DNA from: Sporosarcina sp. FSL K6-1508 | Lineage (GTDB): Bacteria > Bacillota > Bacilli > Bacillales_A > Planococcaceae | Direction of reading: 5' to 3' | Assembly (NCBI RefSeq): GCF_038007465.1 | Contig: NZ_JBBOXF010000001.1 | Span: 2,243,001 to 2,307,000 of the forward strand | DNA: 64,000 nt | Part shown: positions 26,337 through 34,671 of the stretch, one piece after another | Position numbering within the stretch: the first letter of the stretch is position 1 | How the letters are laid out: every line of letters starts with the position of its first letter | Translations under genes and position numbers: made by a program | The notes under the pieces: model-generated | Databases searched by the model: none | Seen by the model: the letters and a program-made list of their open reading frames with translations, nothing else | Told to the model about the DNA's origin: nothing

Positions 26337-27106
26337 CCTCTCCTATTGAACTATTACAAGAAAAATGTAGAACCTTGAGACTCGCTGAAACCGCAAAAGA
26401 GCTTCCCGCTCTTTTGCGTAATGCAGAATCGGGCAGTTGGACTTATCACGAGTTTATTAATGAACTCCTTACCCATGAAATGGTGTGCAGAGAAAAAAAG
26501 ACCATTCATCGACTAATGCAATGGGCAGACTTTCCCTATCCAAAAACACTGGCAGATTATCGACTGGAAGAACAAAATGCGATTGGCGAGAGACAGTTTA
26601 AATTATTAAAAGATTTAAATTGGATTGAAGAGATGTTTACCCTAATTCTAATGGGCCCACCTGGGACAGGCAAAACACATTTGTCCGTAGGACTAGGCAC
26701 TTTGGCTATTGAACATGGATATCAAGTGACCTTCGTTTCAATGGGAGAACTAATATATATTTTAAAAAGCAGTGATTACGTTAGTAAATCAAAGACACGC
26801 TATAAACGTATTACAACATCAGATTTAATAATTATTGATGATGTTATGTATATGACTGTAGATCCAAAGGAAGCAAGCCTGTTTTTCCAGTTTATATATG
26901 ACATGTATGATAAAACCGCATTTATATTAACTTCGAATAAGGGTCCAAATGAATGGGGTAAATTTTTAGGAGATACCTCACTGACAACCGCTATATTGGA
27001 TCGCCTTCTACATCGAAGTGAGGTGATTTCCTTCGGAGAAGACGAAGAAAGTATGCGTATGAAGTACAGAAAGACTTTGTTTCCCGAAGTAAGTGCTCAA
27101 ACTTAA
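26333..27106 (+). CDS. istB: IS21-family helper ATPase IstB
   Basis: 257-residue DnaC/IstB-type ATPase with Walker A GPPGTGKTHLSVGLG near 105 and Walker B DLIIIDDVMYMTVDPKEA near 165. Start overlaps the istA stop (ATGA), giving translational coupling. Only 60 bp from the right end of the element. Confidence 0.93.
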   Translation: MTSPIELLQEKCRTLRLAETAKELPALLRNAESGSWTYHEFINELLTHEMVCREKKTIHRLMQWADFPYPKTLADYRLEEQNAIGERQFKLLKDLNWIEEMFTLILMGPPGTGKTHLSVGLGTLAIEHGYQVTFVSMGELIYILKSSDYVSKSKTRYKRITTSDLIIIDDVMYMTVDPKEASLFFQFIYDMYDKTAFILTSNKGPNEWGKFLGDTSLTTAILDRLLHRSEVISFGEDEESMRMKYRKTLFPEVSAQT

Positions 27107-27171
27107 TTGTGGAAAATTGATCAAACTTAATTTGTGAAAACTGCTCAATTCTACTTGACGGTTACACCAGT

Positions 27172-28572
27172 CCCATTGAAGGACTTCCGAAATCACGTGA
27201 GAAGCATTTTTTGGCAAGAAATTATTCGAGAAATGACCGGGTCGGAAAAAGTTATATTGAGCAATATTATGAAGATTTGTTAAAAGGACAGAAAACAATC
27301 GTCAAGAATATTAAAGATCGTAGCGGCCGTGTCGTCGAAACGAAAACAATTCGACAAGGAGAACCTGGCAAGGATCTTATTCTGACGATTGATAGTGAAC
27401 TGCAACAGACACTTGAAAATATCGTATCGAATAAGCTGTTAGAGTTGAAAAGGGGACCAAATACAGGAGAATTGGACAGGGCTTTCCTAGTTATGATGAA
27501 CCCGAATAACGGTGAAGTGTTAGCACTGGTAGGCAAGCAGGTCATGACGAATAAAGAAACAGGCAAGCTCGAAATATGGGACTACGCATTTGGGACGTTT
27601 ACTGCAAATCATGAAGCGGGATCAACAGTTAAGATGGCGACGCTTCTTACGGGGTATCAGGAAAATGTGGTACGTATCGGCGAAACGAAAATAGATGAAC
27701 CAATTAGAATCGGTGGTATTACAAAAAGATCACTGTTTAATCAAAACTCTAGGGAAGCTGTAACGGATATTGAAGCAATCGGTAGATCTTCGAACGTATA
27801 TATGTTCCGTATTGCAATGGCCATGGCGAATTCTAACAATAGCTCTGGAGAATCGGAACGTAGTATTGAAAATGCATATGATACGTTCCGACAATCTTTT
27901 ACGTCTTTCGGACTTGGAACAAAAACCGGCATAGACTTACCGGGGGAGTCAGGCGGTCTAATTGGCGATAGCGATTCAATAGGTATTTTAATGGATTTAT
28001 CCATTGGACAGTTCGATACTTATACAACACTTCAACTGGCCCAATACGTCTCAACAATTGCAAATGGCGGGTATCGTATAGCTCCGAAAGTGTTAAAAGA
28101 AATACGCGAACCATCTGAGGACGGTCAAATTCTTGGATCTCTAATTCAAGAAACAGAAATCAATGTCTTAAACAGAATTCAGAGTATAGATGCAGAAATT
28201 GATCAAGTGAAGCGTGGAATGCATTATGTGTATTATGCACCTAAAGGAACGGCACCGAGAATTTTCGATGGAAAAGGCTATGATGGGGCAGGGAAGACGG
28301 GAACCGCACAAGCCTTCAGTTCAGGGAAATCGACAATCAATCTATCCCATGTCGGGTTTGCTCCTTACGAAAATCCGGAAATTGCTTATGCGGTCCTTAT
28401 CCCGAACATTACTACAAAGCCAGGAGACCACACGAATGGCGCTCAAAATAAGATTATCCAGCAAGCTGTAGACGAATATTTTAAACTAAAAGTAAAAAGA
28501 GCTAAAGAAGAAAATTCTACAGTAGCCGAGCAACCAATCATACAGGCACCTAAAAAAGAACCTGGAAAATAA
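27172..28572 (+). pseudogene. Class B penicillin-binding protein, C-terminal transpeptidase part
   Basis: 466 codons continuing from the N-terminal part after precise removal of the IS and one CCAGT copy: SPIEGLPKSREKHFLARNYS is restored across the junction. All transpeptidase motifs are present: SxxK in HEAGSTVKMA, SxN in GRSSNVYM and KTG in GAGKTGTAQAF. An internal start could in theory give a fragment lacking the membrane anchor, so it is unlikely to work. The interruption should inactivate this elongation-type PBP unless another paralogue covers it. Confidence 0.92.
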
Positions 28573-28610
28573 AATTAGGGAAACCATTATTCAGGTTTCC
28601 CTAATTTTTC
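28571..28610 (+). terminator. Rho-independent terminator of the pbp gene
   Basis: AAAATTAGGGAAACC / GGTTTCCCTAATTTTT with an 8-nt loop. Confidence 0.9.
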
Positions 28611-28779
28611 AGTAGATAAGAACCGTAACGGTTTAGATTTCACCTAAGCCACCTAAATTCAGACGAAAAATGGTCATTGTAAAGTTTTGTATATCATTTT
28701 ATTCAACATAAGGGCAGGTTAATACAACAAGAGTGTTAACTTTTGTTGTAAAGATGGGATTAAGGAGGGAGGTAATATC

Positions 28780-29170
28780 GTGGGGATCTCTAAGAAAAAG
28801 AGCCCGAAAGAGTGGATTATGATCTTAATAACAGTTTTCGTAAATTGTTGGTGGAGCAACGTATTATGGTTTATTCTATACCCCTAAAAATTCACTAGAA
28901 CTATATCGAGCACTTGCATTTGCAGATGATATTGAAGGGGTAAAAAATCTAATGTTAGAGGGGTATGAAGGTAATCTCAAGGAAGAAGACTTTGAGTTTA
29001 TAAAAAGATCGGATACGTCTCCAAATAGCATAAGTCAATTCACTCTTTTTGAATATGATGTAAGAACTTTTGAAATTATGACTTCACCAGGCACAAAAAG
29101 GTTAGAAGTGATAGCAGCTGATGAATTGCAAAAAGATATCAGGAATTATTTTCTTAAATTAGCTCTATAA
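28780..29170 (+). pseudogene. Frameshifted membrane-anchored protein gene
   Basis: GTG 28780 follows AGGAGGGAGG. The first frame reads MGISKKKSPKEWIMILITVF and then goes out of frame and stops at CCCTAA. The next frame continues GATYYGLFYTPKNSLELYRA and runs to the TAA at 29170. Removing one A from GTAAATTG near 28842 yields VFVIVGGATYYG, a natural membrane helix followed by the extracytoplasmic part of ~105 residues. Total length 391 bp is one base over a whole number of codons, consistent with a single-base insertion. Function unknown; sequencing error is the alternative. Confidence 0.75.
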
Positions 29171-29251
29171 ACCGTAGTTGGATAATGAATTATTAAATTA
29201 AGTTTACTTTGAATGGTATAAATGAAATATAATCAAATGAAGGGGATAAAA

Positions 29252-29521
29252 ATGATTAAAAACCTTATGTCCTTATCTATTATAACCTTAGGAATATATA
29301 TTGTTTTAGGTTCCTGGCTTATTTCAAAGTCATTAAAATTTGATCCGGTCAATGAAATATAGGAAGAACAATTTAGATATGAGTTAATCTCACCGAATGA
29401 TAATAACATCATTATATTTGATAAACAAAGAGCAGAATATTGGCGGAAGTATATTGAAATTAATGAGGGACGGAATGATTGGGAGAAAAATACATCACCA
29501 ATTACTACAACATCAAAATAA
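29252..29521 (+). pseudogene. Small membrane-anchored protein gene with in-frame amber stop
   Basis: ATG 29252 is preceded by GAAGGGGATAA. The frame encodes an N-terminal helix (LMSLSIITLGIYIVLGSWLI), then TAG at codon 37, and continues as EEQFRYELISPNDNNIIIFD and onward to TAA at 29521 (90 codons). The reading after the stop is clearly protein-like, so this is a gene with a premature stop, or the stop is read through. It lies next to the frameshifted gene. Confidence 0.6.
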
Positions 29522-29654
29522 ATTCATAATGTTGATTAACTAACGGGTGCATTAGTGGAAGATCATTGAGTTGCAATACAGCTCATTATTTTTGTTTAAC
29601 TAAAAGGAGTATTTTGGAAATTACTAAAGTGTAGAATAAGGTGGGTGTCATAAG

Positions 29655-29900
29655 TTGGTCAGAAGGCGCGGTTATTTTGAAATACAGGTTGTGGGCAAAC
29701 CGCTAAGCTGTCCCCTCTGTGACGGGACTATTTATAGTCATCGGGAAGTATATATGGATGTAGCACGGTTTGTTGATGAAGATCCAAAGCAGCAATTAAC
29801 ACTGCAGTCTTTTACATGTAAAGATTGTGGTAATATTCAGCAGTTCCAACAACTAACGAAAGGTGTGGAAACGAATATCGTTTACATACAGGTAGATTAG
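29655..29900 (+). CDS. Small zinc-ribbon protein
   Basis: 81 residues from TTG 29655, preceded by AAGGTGGGTG. Two Cys pairs, CPLC near 19 and CKDC near 55, form a probable zinc ribbon. Its C-terminal FTCKDCGNIQQF parallels AVCTHCGGVTQF in the next gene, which starts 3 bp downstream, so the two are likely paralogues translated together. Function unknown. Confidence 0.65.
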   Translation: MVRRRGYFEIQVVGKPLSCPLCDGTIYSHREVYMDVARFVDEDPKQQLTLQSFTCKDCGNIQQFQQLTKGVETNIVYIQVD

Positions 29901-29902
29901 AT

Positions 29903-30499
29903 ATGGTAGAAGATTTAAGCTGTGAGGAAAGTCAAATTACGATTTTGAACCGACCGCTCATTTGTCTTTTTTGCGAGCATGATGTATTTATTCCGTACAC
30001 AACTTACAGAAATGTGGAAAATCCAGGTATTGATGTGTTTCATGTAAACTATACGGCAGTTTGTACGCATTGTGGCGGCGTGACACAGTTTGGAGATCCA
30101 AGCTACTTTAATCGAGAGGGTGTTTACGTCTGGGCTTTTGATCAAACTCTCCTTCATGCACGCCCTCCGGAGCCACCTGTTATCCGCATTGTAGATGATG
30201 CAACGTTGCAGGCCCAAAAAAAGTGCTTAGACTTAGCACTTCAGCTGCTTGTGCAAGAAGGAAATGTAGACAATTTAGTGTTTTCTTTAGCCGAGGCGGA
30301 ACATTTTTTTGAAATAGTAGCATTATTGAAGTCTGAACCGTTTTATGTAGTTGAAGAAATCAGTGCTGAAACATGTTTAGCAACGGCACTACATCAGTTA
30401 ATGACGTACCATATTATTGACAGTGAACAATTACTCTCCACGGTACAAAATGAAAGCTATCCAGGTATTGAGCCACTTTTAAAGCAGTATATAAAATGA
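29903..30499 (+). CDS. Zinc-ribbon protein with helical C-terminal domain
   Basis: 198 residues. The N-terminal ~75 residues carry CLFC and CTHC pairs and align with the preceding small protein; the C-terminal ~110 residues are a mostly helical, uncharacterised domain (QKKCLDLALQLLVQEGNVDN onward). It ends at a strong terminator. I infer a two-gene operon. No function can be assigned. Confidence 0.65.
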   Translation: MVEDLSCEESQITILNRPLICLFCEHDVFIPYTTYRNVENPGIDVFHVNYTAVCTHCGGVTQFGDPSYFNREGVYVWAFDQTLLHARPPEPPVIRIVDDATLQAQKKCLDLALQLLVQEGNVDNLVFSLAEAEHFFEIVALLKSEPFYVVEEISAETCLATALHQLMTYHIIDSEQLLSTVQNESYPGIEPLLKQYIK

Positions 30500-30546
30500 A
30501 AAGAACGTGTAATTCCTATTCTATAGGAGCTACACGTTCTTTTTTA
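30499..30546 (+). terminator. Rho-independent terminator
   Basis: AAGAACGTGTA / TACACGTTCTT with inner TCCTA/TAGGA pairing, followed by TTTTTT. Confidence 0.85.
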
Positions 30547-30582
30547 ACCTTTAGTTTTTAGTCGAATGCCAATTAAAGTTGG

Positions 30583-30951
30583 TTACTTATCCTTTCGCAT
30601 TAAAATCACGATGAATTGCACAATGAACGCCAGTCCCAAACCGAAGGAGGAAATGATGAATAAAGATAAGATTCCCAGTACATCTCCCATTCCGTTCGTG
30701 TTCACTATTAAACTTCGGAAAAACTCTGCAAAAGCAAGAACGACACCAACCATAAAAATTCTGAAAGCAATCTTCAAATTGTAAAACAACAGTAAGAAAG
30801 AGAAAATCCCAATGGTTAATCCAAAAACACCAAACGTTAAGTAGTTTTTAAAAATCAGTGTTTGGCCTAGAATCGTACGTACACCTACTATAAGAAGGAC
30901 GAAACTTGTAAGTCCGGAGAAAAAACCAATCTTCCATAATCTATTTAACAT
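30583..30951 (-). CDS. Four-helix membrane protein, unknown
   Basis: 122 residues with four hydrophobic segments and a short basic C-terminus (MRKDK). Start chosen at ATG 30951 because TAGGTGGG lies just upstream. No motif recognised; its neighbours give no hint. Confidence 0.65.
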   Translation of the reverse strand: MLNRLWKIGFFSGLTSFVLLIVGVRTILGQTLIFKNYLTFGVFGLTIGIFSFLLLFYNLKIAFRIFMVGVVLAFAEFFRSLIVNTNGMGDVLGILSLFIISSFGLGLAFIVQFIVILMRKDK

Positions 30952-31026
30952 AAATCCCACCTACTTTCGTTATTCATCATATCGAATAGTGAGGTGATTA
31001 TGCCAATGAAAGCATTGTGGATGTGA

Positions 31027-31060
31027 AAATCCCGCTTTCCAAATTAGGAAAGCGGGATTT
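31027..31060 (-). terminator. Rho-independent terminator
   Basis: AAATCCCGCTTTCC / GGAAAGCGGGATTT, 14-bp perfect stem just beyond the stress-protein stop codon. Confidence 0.8.
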
Positions 31061-31073
31061 ATTCATTCATTAA

Positions 31074-31394
31074 TTACTTTTTTGCGACAATGACAAGTTT
31101 ACCTTGGTCGAGTTCTTCCTCAGCGGTAGCAGCTTCTTCTTTTGAAAGACCTGCGCCTTCCATCTTACTGCGTAGTTCATCGCCGCGTGAAGAGAACATA
31201 TTTTTCATGCTATCCAAGAAACCTTGTTCTTTCATACCGGCTTTTTCTGTATCGAGAGCATCCGTGATGTGGTCTCCTCTTTTTTTGTCATGTGCAAAAA
31301 CATAAATTTCATCATGAGTATATCCTTGTGTTACCAAATCCTCGATTTCTTTCTTTGCCTGAACGGCGTTTTCAACGGTTTTTTGTACAGTCAT
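31074..31394 (-). CDS. General stress protein, YflT domain (GSP17M-like)
   Basis: 106 residues. The N-terminal half (VENAVQAKKEIEDLVTQGYT, then HDEIYVFAHDKKRGDHIT) is the YflT domain of SigB-controlled stress proteins; the rest is a charged helix ending EEELDQGKLVIVAKK. ATG 31394 has TGGAGG upstream; ATG 31409, with AAGGAG at a 7-nt spacing, is equally usable. A SigB-like promoter lies 36-61 bp upstream. Confidence 0.85.
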   Translation of the reverse strand: MTVQKTVENAVQAKKEIEDLVTQGYTHDEIYVFAHDKKRGDHITDALDTEKAGMKEQGFLDSMKNMFSSRGDELRSKMEGAGLSKEEAATAEEELDQGKLVIVAKK

Positions 31395-31429
31395 TAAAAT
31401 TACCTCCATTTTTTTATCTCCTTTTTTAT

Positions 31430-31455
31430 ATACCTCCAAAAGGCAAGGTCTAAAC
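31430..31455 (-). promoter_or_regulatory. Candidate SigB promoter of the YflT-type gene
   Basis: On the minus strand GTTTAG (31450-31455) and AGGTAT (31430-31435) are 14 bp apart, close to the SigB consensus GTTTAA-N12-15-GGGTAT. Confidence 0.5.
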
Positions 31456-31474
31456 AAAAAAATGAAAGTGCTGA

Positions 31475-31771
31475 TCAACTGCGTAAATTTTTATAGATGT
31501 GGATGAAATAAGTTGGGTCTGTATCGACTTCATAAGTGAAGACACCTTGGGTTGTATGTAAATAGAAGAAGCCTGCTCCGCTGGAAAACGGCTTATAGGA
31601 CATATCGTGTACGTGTTCTAATTTGAAGGTGTTTCGTGAAGTTGAAATCGAGTCAGCATATAAGTGGATGCTATGTACGGTTCTCTCTGTCTTTTGGTCA
31701 TACCAACCCATAATTCGTTCGACTGAAATATATGTAAGTGTGGCAACAGTTTGCTTGATTGATTCCTTCAT
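31475..31771 (-). CDS. Conserved hypothetical protein
   Basis: 98 residues, beta-rich (SIHLYADSISTSRNTFKLEH, GFFYLHTTQGVFTYEVDTDP), with no signal or membrane segment. The pattern of short strands suggests a PH-like or small barrel fold, but this is not established. Start ATG 31771 follows GGAGGAATCTCA. It lies upstream of, and in line with, the stress protein gene, which has its own promoter. Confidence 0.6.
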   Translation of the reverse strand: MKESIKQTVATLTYISVERIMGWYDQKTERTVHSIHLYADSISTSRNTFKLEHVHDMSYKPFSSGAGFFYLHTTQGVFTYEVDTDPTYFIHIYKNLRS

Positions 31772-31908
31772 TGAGATTCCTCCGTGATTACAATTTGTAC
31801 TTATCATTATCCCCATCCTAACAGGTATTTATCAATAATACTAAAAGCGGGAATTTTTGTATGTGTGAAAGTTCGTCAACGGGGAATGGACTGTATAAGG
31901 AGGTAGAT

Positions 31909-32475
31909 ATGATGAAGAAAATTTCTGTTTTCATCTTGACCTTGGCATTTTCCTTCGTACTTGTTGCTTGCGGGAACGCTGAAAAGGATAATAATCAGGC
32001 AGTGGACGAACCTGTTACGGGTGAGAAAAGTAATGGAGCAATAAATGATGTAACAACAAATGATGTAACGGACCAGCCCAAGGGAACTGAGAGTACAAAA
32101 ACGGAACAAAATAATACTGTGGCAAATCAAGATGATATGCAAAAAAAGATGGGTGACCTTGAGTATGTCGATTTTGAATTAGGGGTTGATTATGCGGATC
32201 ATCAAGAATATGAGGCGGAACTTGAAAAGAACAGTGATGATTCGATCGATGCAGAAATAGAGGATTCGCTTAATAATGTGAAGAAAAAGGGATCGGAAGC
32301 ATTTAATGAACTTTATCCAATGGTGAAACAATTGACAATTACGCAACAAACGAACAAACAAGATGCAATTCAAGAAGTGATGAAAGTATTCAATTTACCA
32401 AAAGATTATACAGAATTTGAGGTGGAAATCCGCTTTAAAGACGGAACAAAAATTGAATTTGAAGATAAAAGATAA
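31909..32475 (+). CDS. Lipoprotein with YusW-like domain
   Basis: 188 residues. An N-terminal lipoprotein signal ends in the lipobox LVAC (Cys near 21), followed by a low-complexity Asn/Thr/Asp linker to about 85 and a C-terminal YusW-type domain (YVDFELGVDYADHQEYEAEL, then FEVEIRFKDGTKIEFED). Anchored on the outer face of the membrane; function unknown. ATG 31909 has AGGAGG 6 nt upstream; earlier in-frame codons are ignored because they precede this site. Confidence 0.8.
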   Translation: MMKKISVFILTLAFSFVLVACGNAEKDNNQAVDEPVTGEKSNGAINDVTTNDVTDQPKGTESTKTEQNNTVANQDDMQKKMGDLEYVDFELGVDYADHQEYEAELEKNSDDSIDAEIEDSLNNVKKKGSEAFNELYPMVKQLTITQQTNKQDAIQEVMKVFNLPKDYTEFEVEIRFKDGTKIEFEDKR

Positions 32476-32519
32476 CTACTGTATTGCTCCAATGAATGGG
32501 TTATGTAAAATGGTGTTGA

Positions 32520-32556
32520 AAGTCTCCTAGGCATATGTGCTTGGGAGATTTTTTGT
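32520..32556 (+). terminator. Rho-independent terminator
   Basis: TCTCCTAG / CTTGGGAGA stem followed by TTTTTTG. Confidence 0.75.
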
Positions 32557-32611
32557 GGATTATTATTCCAGTAGAATCAAATATCAATAATGAGAATTTT
32601 GCTCAATAAAT

Positions 32612-32688
32612 GTTACAGAATTGTTAATTGTAACTTTTACAAAAGAGATTTCTTGACTGGATAATTCACTCGCACTACAATGAGTAAT
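32612..32688 (+). promoter_or_regulatory. blaI promoter with BlaI-type half sites
   Basis: TTGACT (32653-32658) and TACAAT (32676-32681) are 17 bp apart. The 15-mer ACTACAATGAGTAAT (32674-32688) overlaps the -10 box and resembles a BlaI/MecI operator. Further upstream GTTACA and TGTAAC (32612-32634) form another inverted pair with TACA/TGTA cores. Confidence 0.55.
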
Positions 32689-32704
32689 GTGAGGTGAATA
32701 GGGC

Positions 32705-33118
32705 GTGAGAATTCGGAAATTCAAGTTGAATGAAAGTGGATTGAACCGCTTTTTTGGACCTCTTGAGGCTAAGATAATGGACATTTTATGGAATGATGTT
32801 GAAATGACAATCAAAGATGTTCAGCAGGTACTTGAAAGGGAAAAGTCGACGAATTTCAACACTGTAATGACGGTTATGAATCGATTAGTGGACAAGGAAA
32901 TTCTTCGAAAAAGAACAGATGGACGATCGTTTTTATATAAACCAGTTCTTTCAAGAGAGGAATTTTTGTCTACGCAGTCGAAAGAAATGACAAATGAGCT
33001 GATGGATGAATTTGGGAACGTTGTCGTAAGCCACATGCTGGATGCTCTAGAAGACGTAGATGATGCTCTCGTCGCCAAGCTCGAGGAAAAAATCAAAGAA
33101 TTGAAAAAGGGTATGTAG
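32705..33118 (+). CDS. BlaI/MecI/CopY family transcriptional repressor
   Basis: 137-residue winged-helix repressor: GLNRFFGPLEAKIMDILWND near 14, TVMTVMNRLVDKEILRKRTD near 55, then GRSFLYKPVLSREEF and a C-terminal dimerisation helix. These proteins dimerise on TACA-N-TGTA-type palindromes and are released by cleavage triggered by a partner membrane protease. GTG start with GAGGTG upstream. It is followed 1 bp later by the M56 protease gene. Confidence 0.88.
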   Translation: MRIRKFKLNESGLNRFFGPLEAKIMDILWNDVEMTIKDVQQVLEREKSTNFNTVMTVMNRLVDKEILRKRTDGRSFLYKPVLSREEFLSTQSKEMTNELMDEFGNVVVSHMLDALEDVDDALVAKLEEKIKELKKGM

Positions 33119-33119
33119 T

Positions 33120-33968
33120 ATGTACAAACGCCAATCATCTAGCATGTTTATCATATCACTCGCAATTTCGGCAATAATTTTTTTTCAGATGGGCTTGTAT
33201 CTTCTTTCAATAGTAGCAGGCTGGGATGTTGGGTATAATCTCGTTGTCGTCTGCCACGGTTGGATGAGAACAATCGGGTTGTCGTCTCTTGAATATGTAC
33301 TCGATGCCTTCGTCGTTTATACATTGTTAGTTACTAGTTGGAAAATCGGATCACAACTGTATTATGCTTCACGAATGAAAAAAAGATTTGAGCAATATAA
33401 AGAAAATGGGCTCTCAATCGAAATGAATCAGACTTATAGCAATGGAGAAGATGAATTCATCGTGATTTCACATCCATCACCACTTGCGATTACAATGGGT
33501 TTTGTTCAACCTAAAATTGTACTATCGACGGGATTAATAAGCCTCTTAAACAATGAGGAATTAAAAGCCGTCATTTCTCATGAGATGTACCATAAAGAAA
33601 ATAAAGACCCTTTCAACATTTTTTTGATGTCACTTTGTTCATCCACTATGTGGTATCTTCCGATTCTAAAATGGTTTAATCAGAACTATAGAATTATGAA
33701 GGAATTGTTAGCAGATGAATATGCAATCGAAAAACAAGAGACGTCTGTAAATTTAGGGAGTGCACTTTTAAAAATGCTTAAAGTGAGCAAAAATCAAAAA
33801 ATGCCTTTTGCCTATGCGTCATTTGCTGATACATCCGTTAATTATCGAATTGATTATATCTTAAATCCAGTAAGGGAAATTCAAATAAAACTCCCTTTAA
33901 TCGTTACGCTTATGTCGTTAACTATTTTCAGTCTTATCTGTGCACTATTTATTTACGCTTTAGCGTAA
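33120..33968 (+). CDS. M56 family membrane metalloprotease (BlaR1/MecR1-like, no sensor domain)
   Basis: 282 residues with membrane helices at about 10-33, 58-76 and near the C-terminus, and the zinc protease motif HEMYH (154-158) with LLADEYAIEKQE as the third-ligand region near 200. BlaR1 is about twice as long and ends in a penicillin-binding sensor domain; that domain is absent here, as in the short M56 proteins paired with BlaI in many Bacillales. The inducing signal is therefore unlikely to be a beta-lactam through a fused sensor. Partner of the upstream repressor. Confidence 0.85.
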   Translation: MYKRQSSSMFIISLAISAIIFFQMGLYLLSIVAGWDVGYNLVVVCHGWMRTIGLSSLEYVLDAFVVYTLLVTSWKIGSQLYYASRMKKRFEQYKENGLSIEMNQTYSNGEDEFIVISHPSPLAITMGFVQPKIVLSTGLISLLNNEELKAVISHEMYHKENKDPFNIFLMSLCSSTMWYLPILKWFNQNYRIMKELLADEYAIEKQETSVNLGSALLKMLKVSKNQKMPFAYASFADTSVNYRIDYILNPVREIQIKLPLIVTLMSLTIFSLICALFIYALA

Positions 33969-33984
33969 ATTTTTAACCCATCAC

Positions 33985-33999
33985 ACTACGTTGCGTAGT
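33985..33999. promoter_or_regulatory. BlaI-type palindrome upstream of bdbD
   Basis: ACTACG-TTG-CGTAGT is a perfect inverted repeat 21 bp before the bdbD start. It matches the blaI operator candidate ACTACAATGAGTAAT at 11 of 15 positions. Confidence 0.5.
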
Positions 34000-34020
34000 T
34001 CAAATTAGGAGTGTTTTTCT

Positions 34021-34671
34021 TTGTCAAAGAAAATCTTTTGGATTGTTGGATTAGTAGTTATTTGTATTGTAGGCGTTATTGTTTTAACGGATGTTGACCA
34101 AAAGTCAGTCGTTATAGATTTAGAAGGACAACCGTTTTTAGGTGAAGAGTCAGCGCCAGTCGAGATTATTGAATTCGGTGATTATAAGTGTCCAGCTTGT
34201 AAAGATTTCAATGATAACCTCTTGCCAATTATTAATAAGGAAGTAGTTGAAACTGGGGAAGCAAAGTTTTATTTTATGAATTATTCCTTTATTAATATCG
34301 ATTCAAATCGATCTGCTCAATTTGCAGAAACAGTCTATCAAGAGCTAGGAAATGAAAAGTTTTGGTCTTTCCATGAATTATTATTTAGTAAACAACCAGA
34401 TGATTTAACTTTCGAAAATGTTGACCTATATACGGAGTCGTTTTTGGAAGAGGTATTAGCAGAGGTCGCAACTGAAGAAGAAACGAAAACAGTAATGAAG
34501 GCGTTCGGAGAAAACGAGGGAAAAGAAGCGTGGGAAAAAGATATGAAAATGGCAAAAGACTTAGGTGTTTCGTCAACGCCGACAATTTTTATTGACGGTA
34601 AGCAATTCGTAGGAAAAACGTTAAAAGACTTCACAGATATGGTGGAAGAGGCGGCTGCTAGTGGTAAATAA
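34021..34671 (+). CDS. bdbD: Thiol-disulfide oxidoreductase, DsbA/BdbD type
   Basis: 216 residues with an N-terminal membrane anchor (about 5-23) and an extracytoplasmic thioredoxin-fold domain. The active site is CPAC (57-60) and the cis-proline loop is VSSTPTIFIDGKQF near 181. It introduces disulfides in exported proteins and is reoxidised by BdbC, encoded next with an 11-bp overlap. TTG start preceded by TAGGAGTG. Confidence 0.92.
   Translation: MSKKIFWIVGLVVICIVGVIVLTDVDQKSVVIDLEGQPFLGEESAPVEIIEFGDYKCPACKDFNDNLLPIINKEVVETGEAKFYFMNYSFINIDSNRSAQFAETVYQELGNEKFWSFHELLFSKQPDDLTFENVDLYTESFLEEVLAEVATEEETKTVMKAFGENEGKEAWEKDMKMAKDLGVSSTPTIFIDGKQFVGKTLKDFTDMVEEAAASGK

Larger units (their letters stand above)
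24671..27166 (+). mobile_element. IS21-family element (copy b), 2496 bp, inserted in a pbp gene
   Basis: The ends are inverted repeats: TGTAAACGATAA at the left and TGTAACCGTCAA reading in from the right, each continuing to TGAGCAGTTTTC and followed by a second related repeat. The target duplication CCAGT is present at 24666-24670 and 27167-27171. Contains istA and istB on the plus strand, both open. Different sequence from copy a. Confidence 0.93.

Noticed and set aside
33120..33968. Classical beta-lactam sensor BlaR1
   Set aside because: The penicillin-binding sensor domain is absent; the protein is only about half the length of BlaR1.
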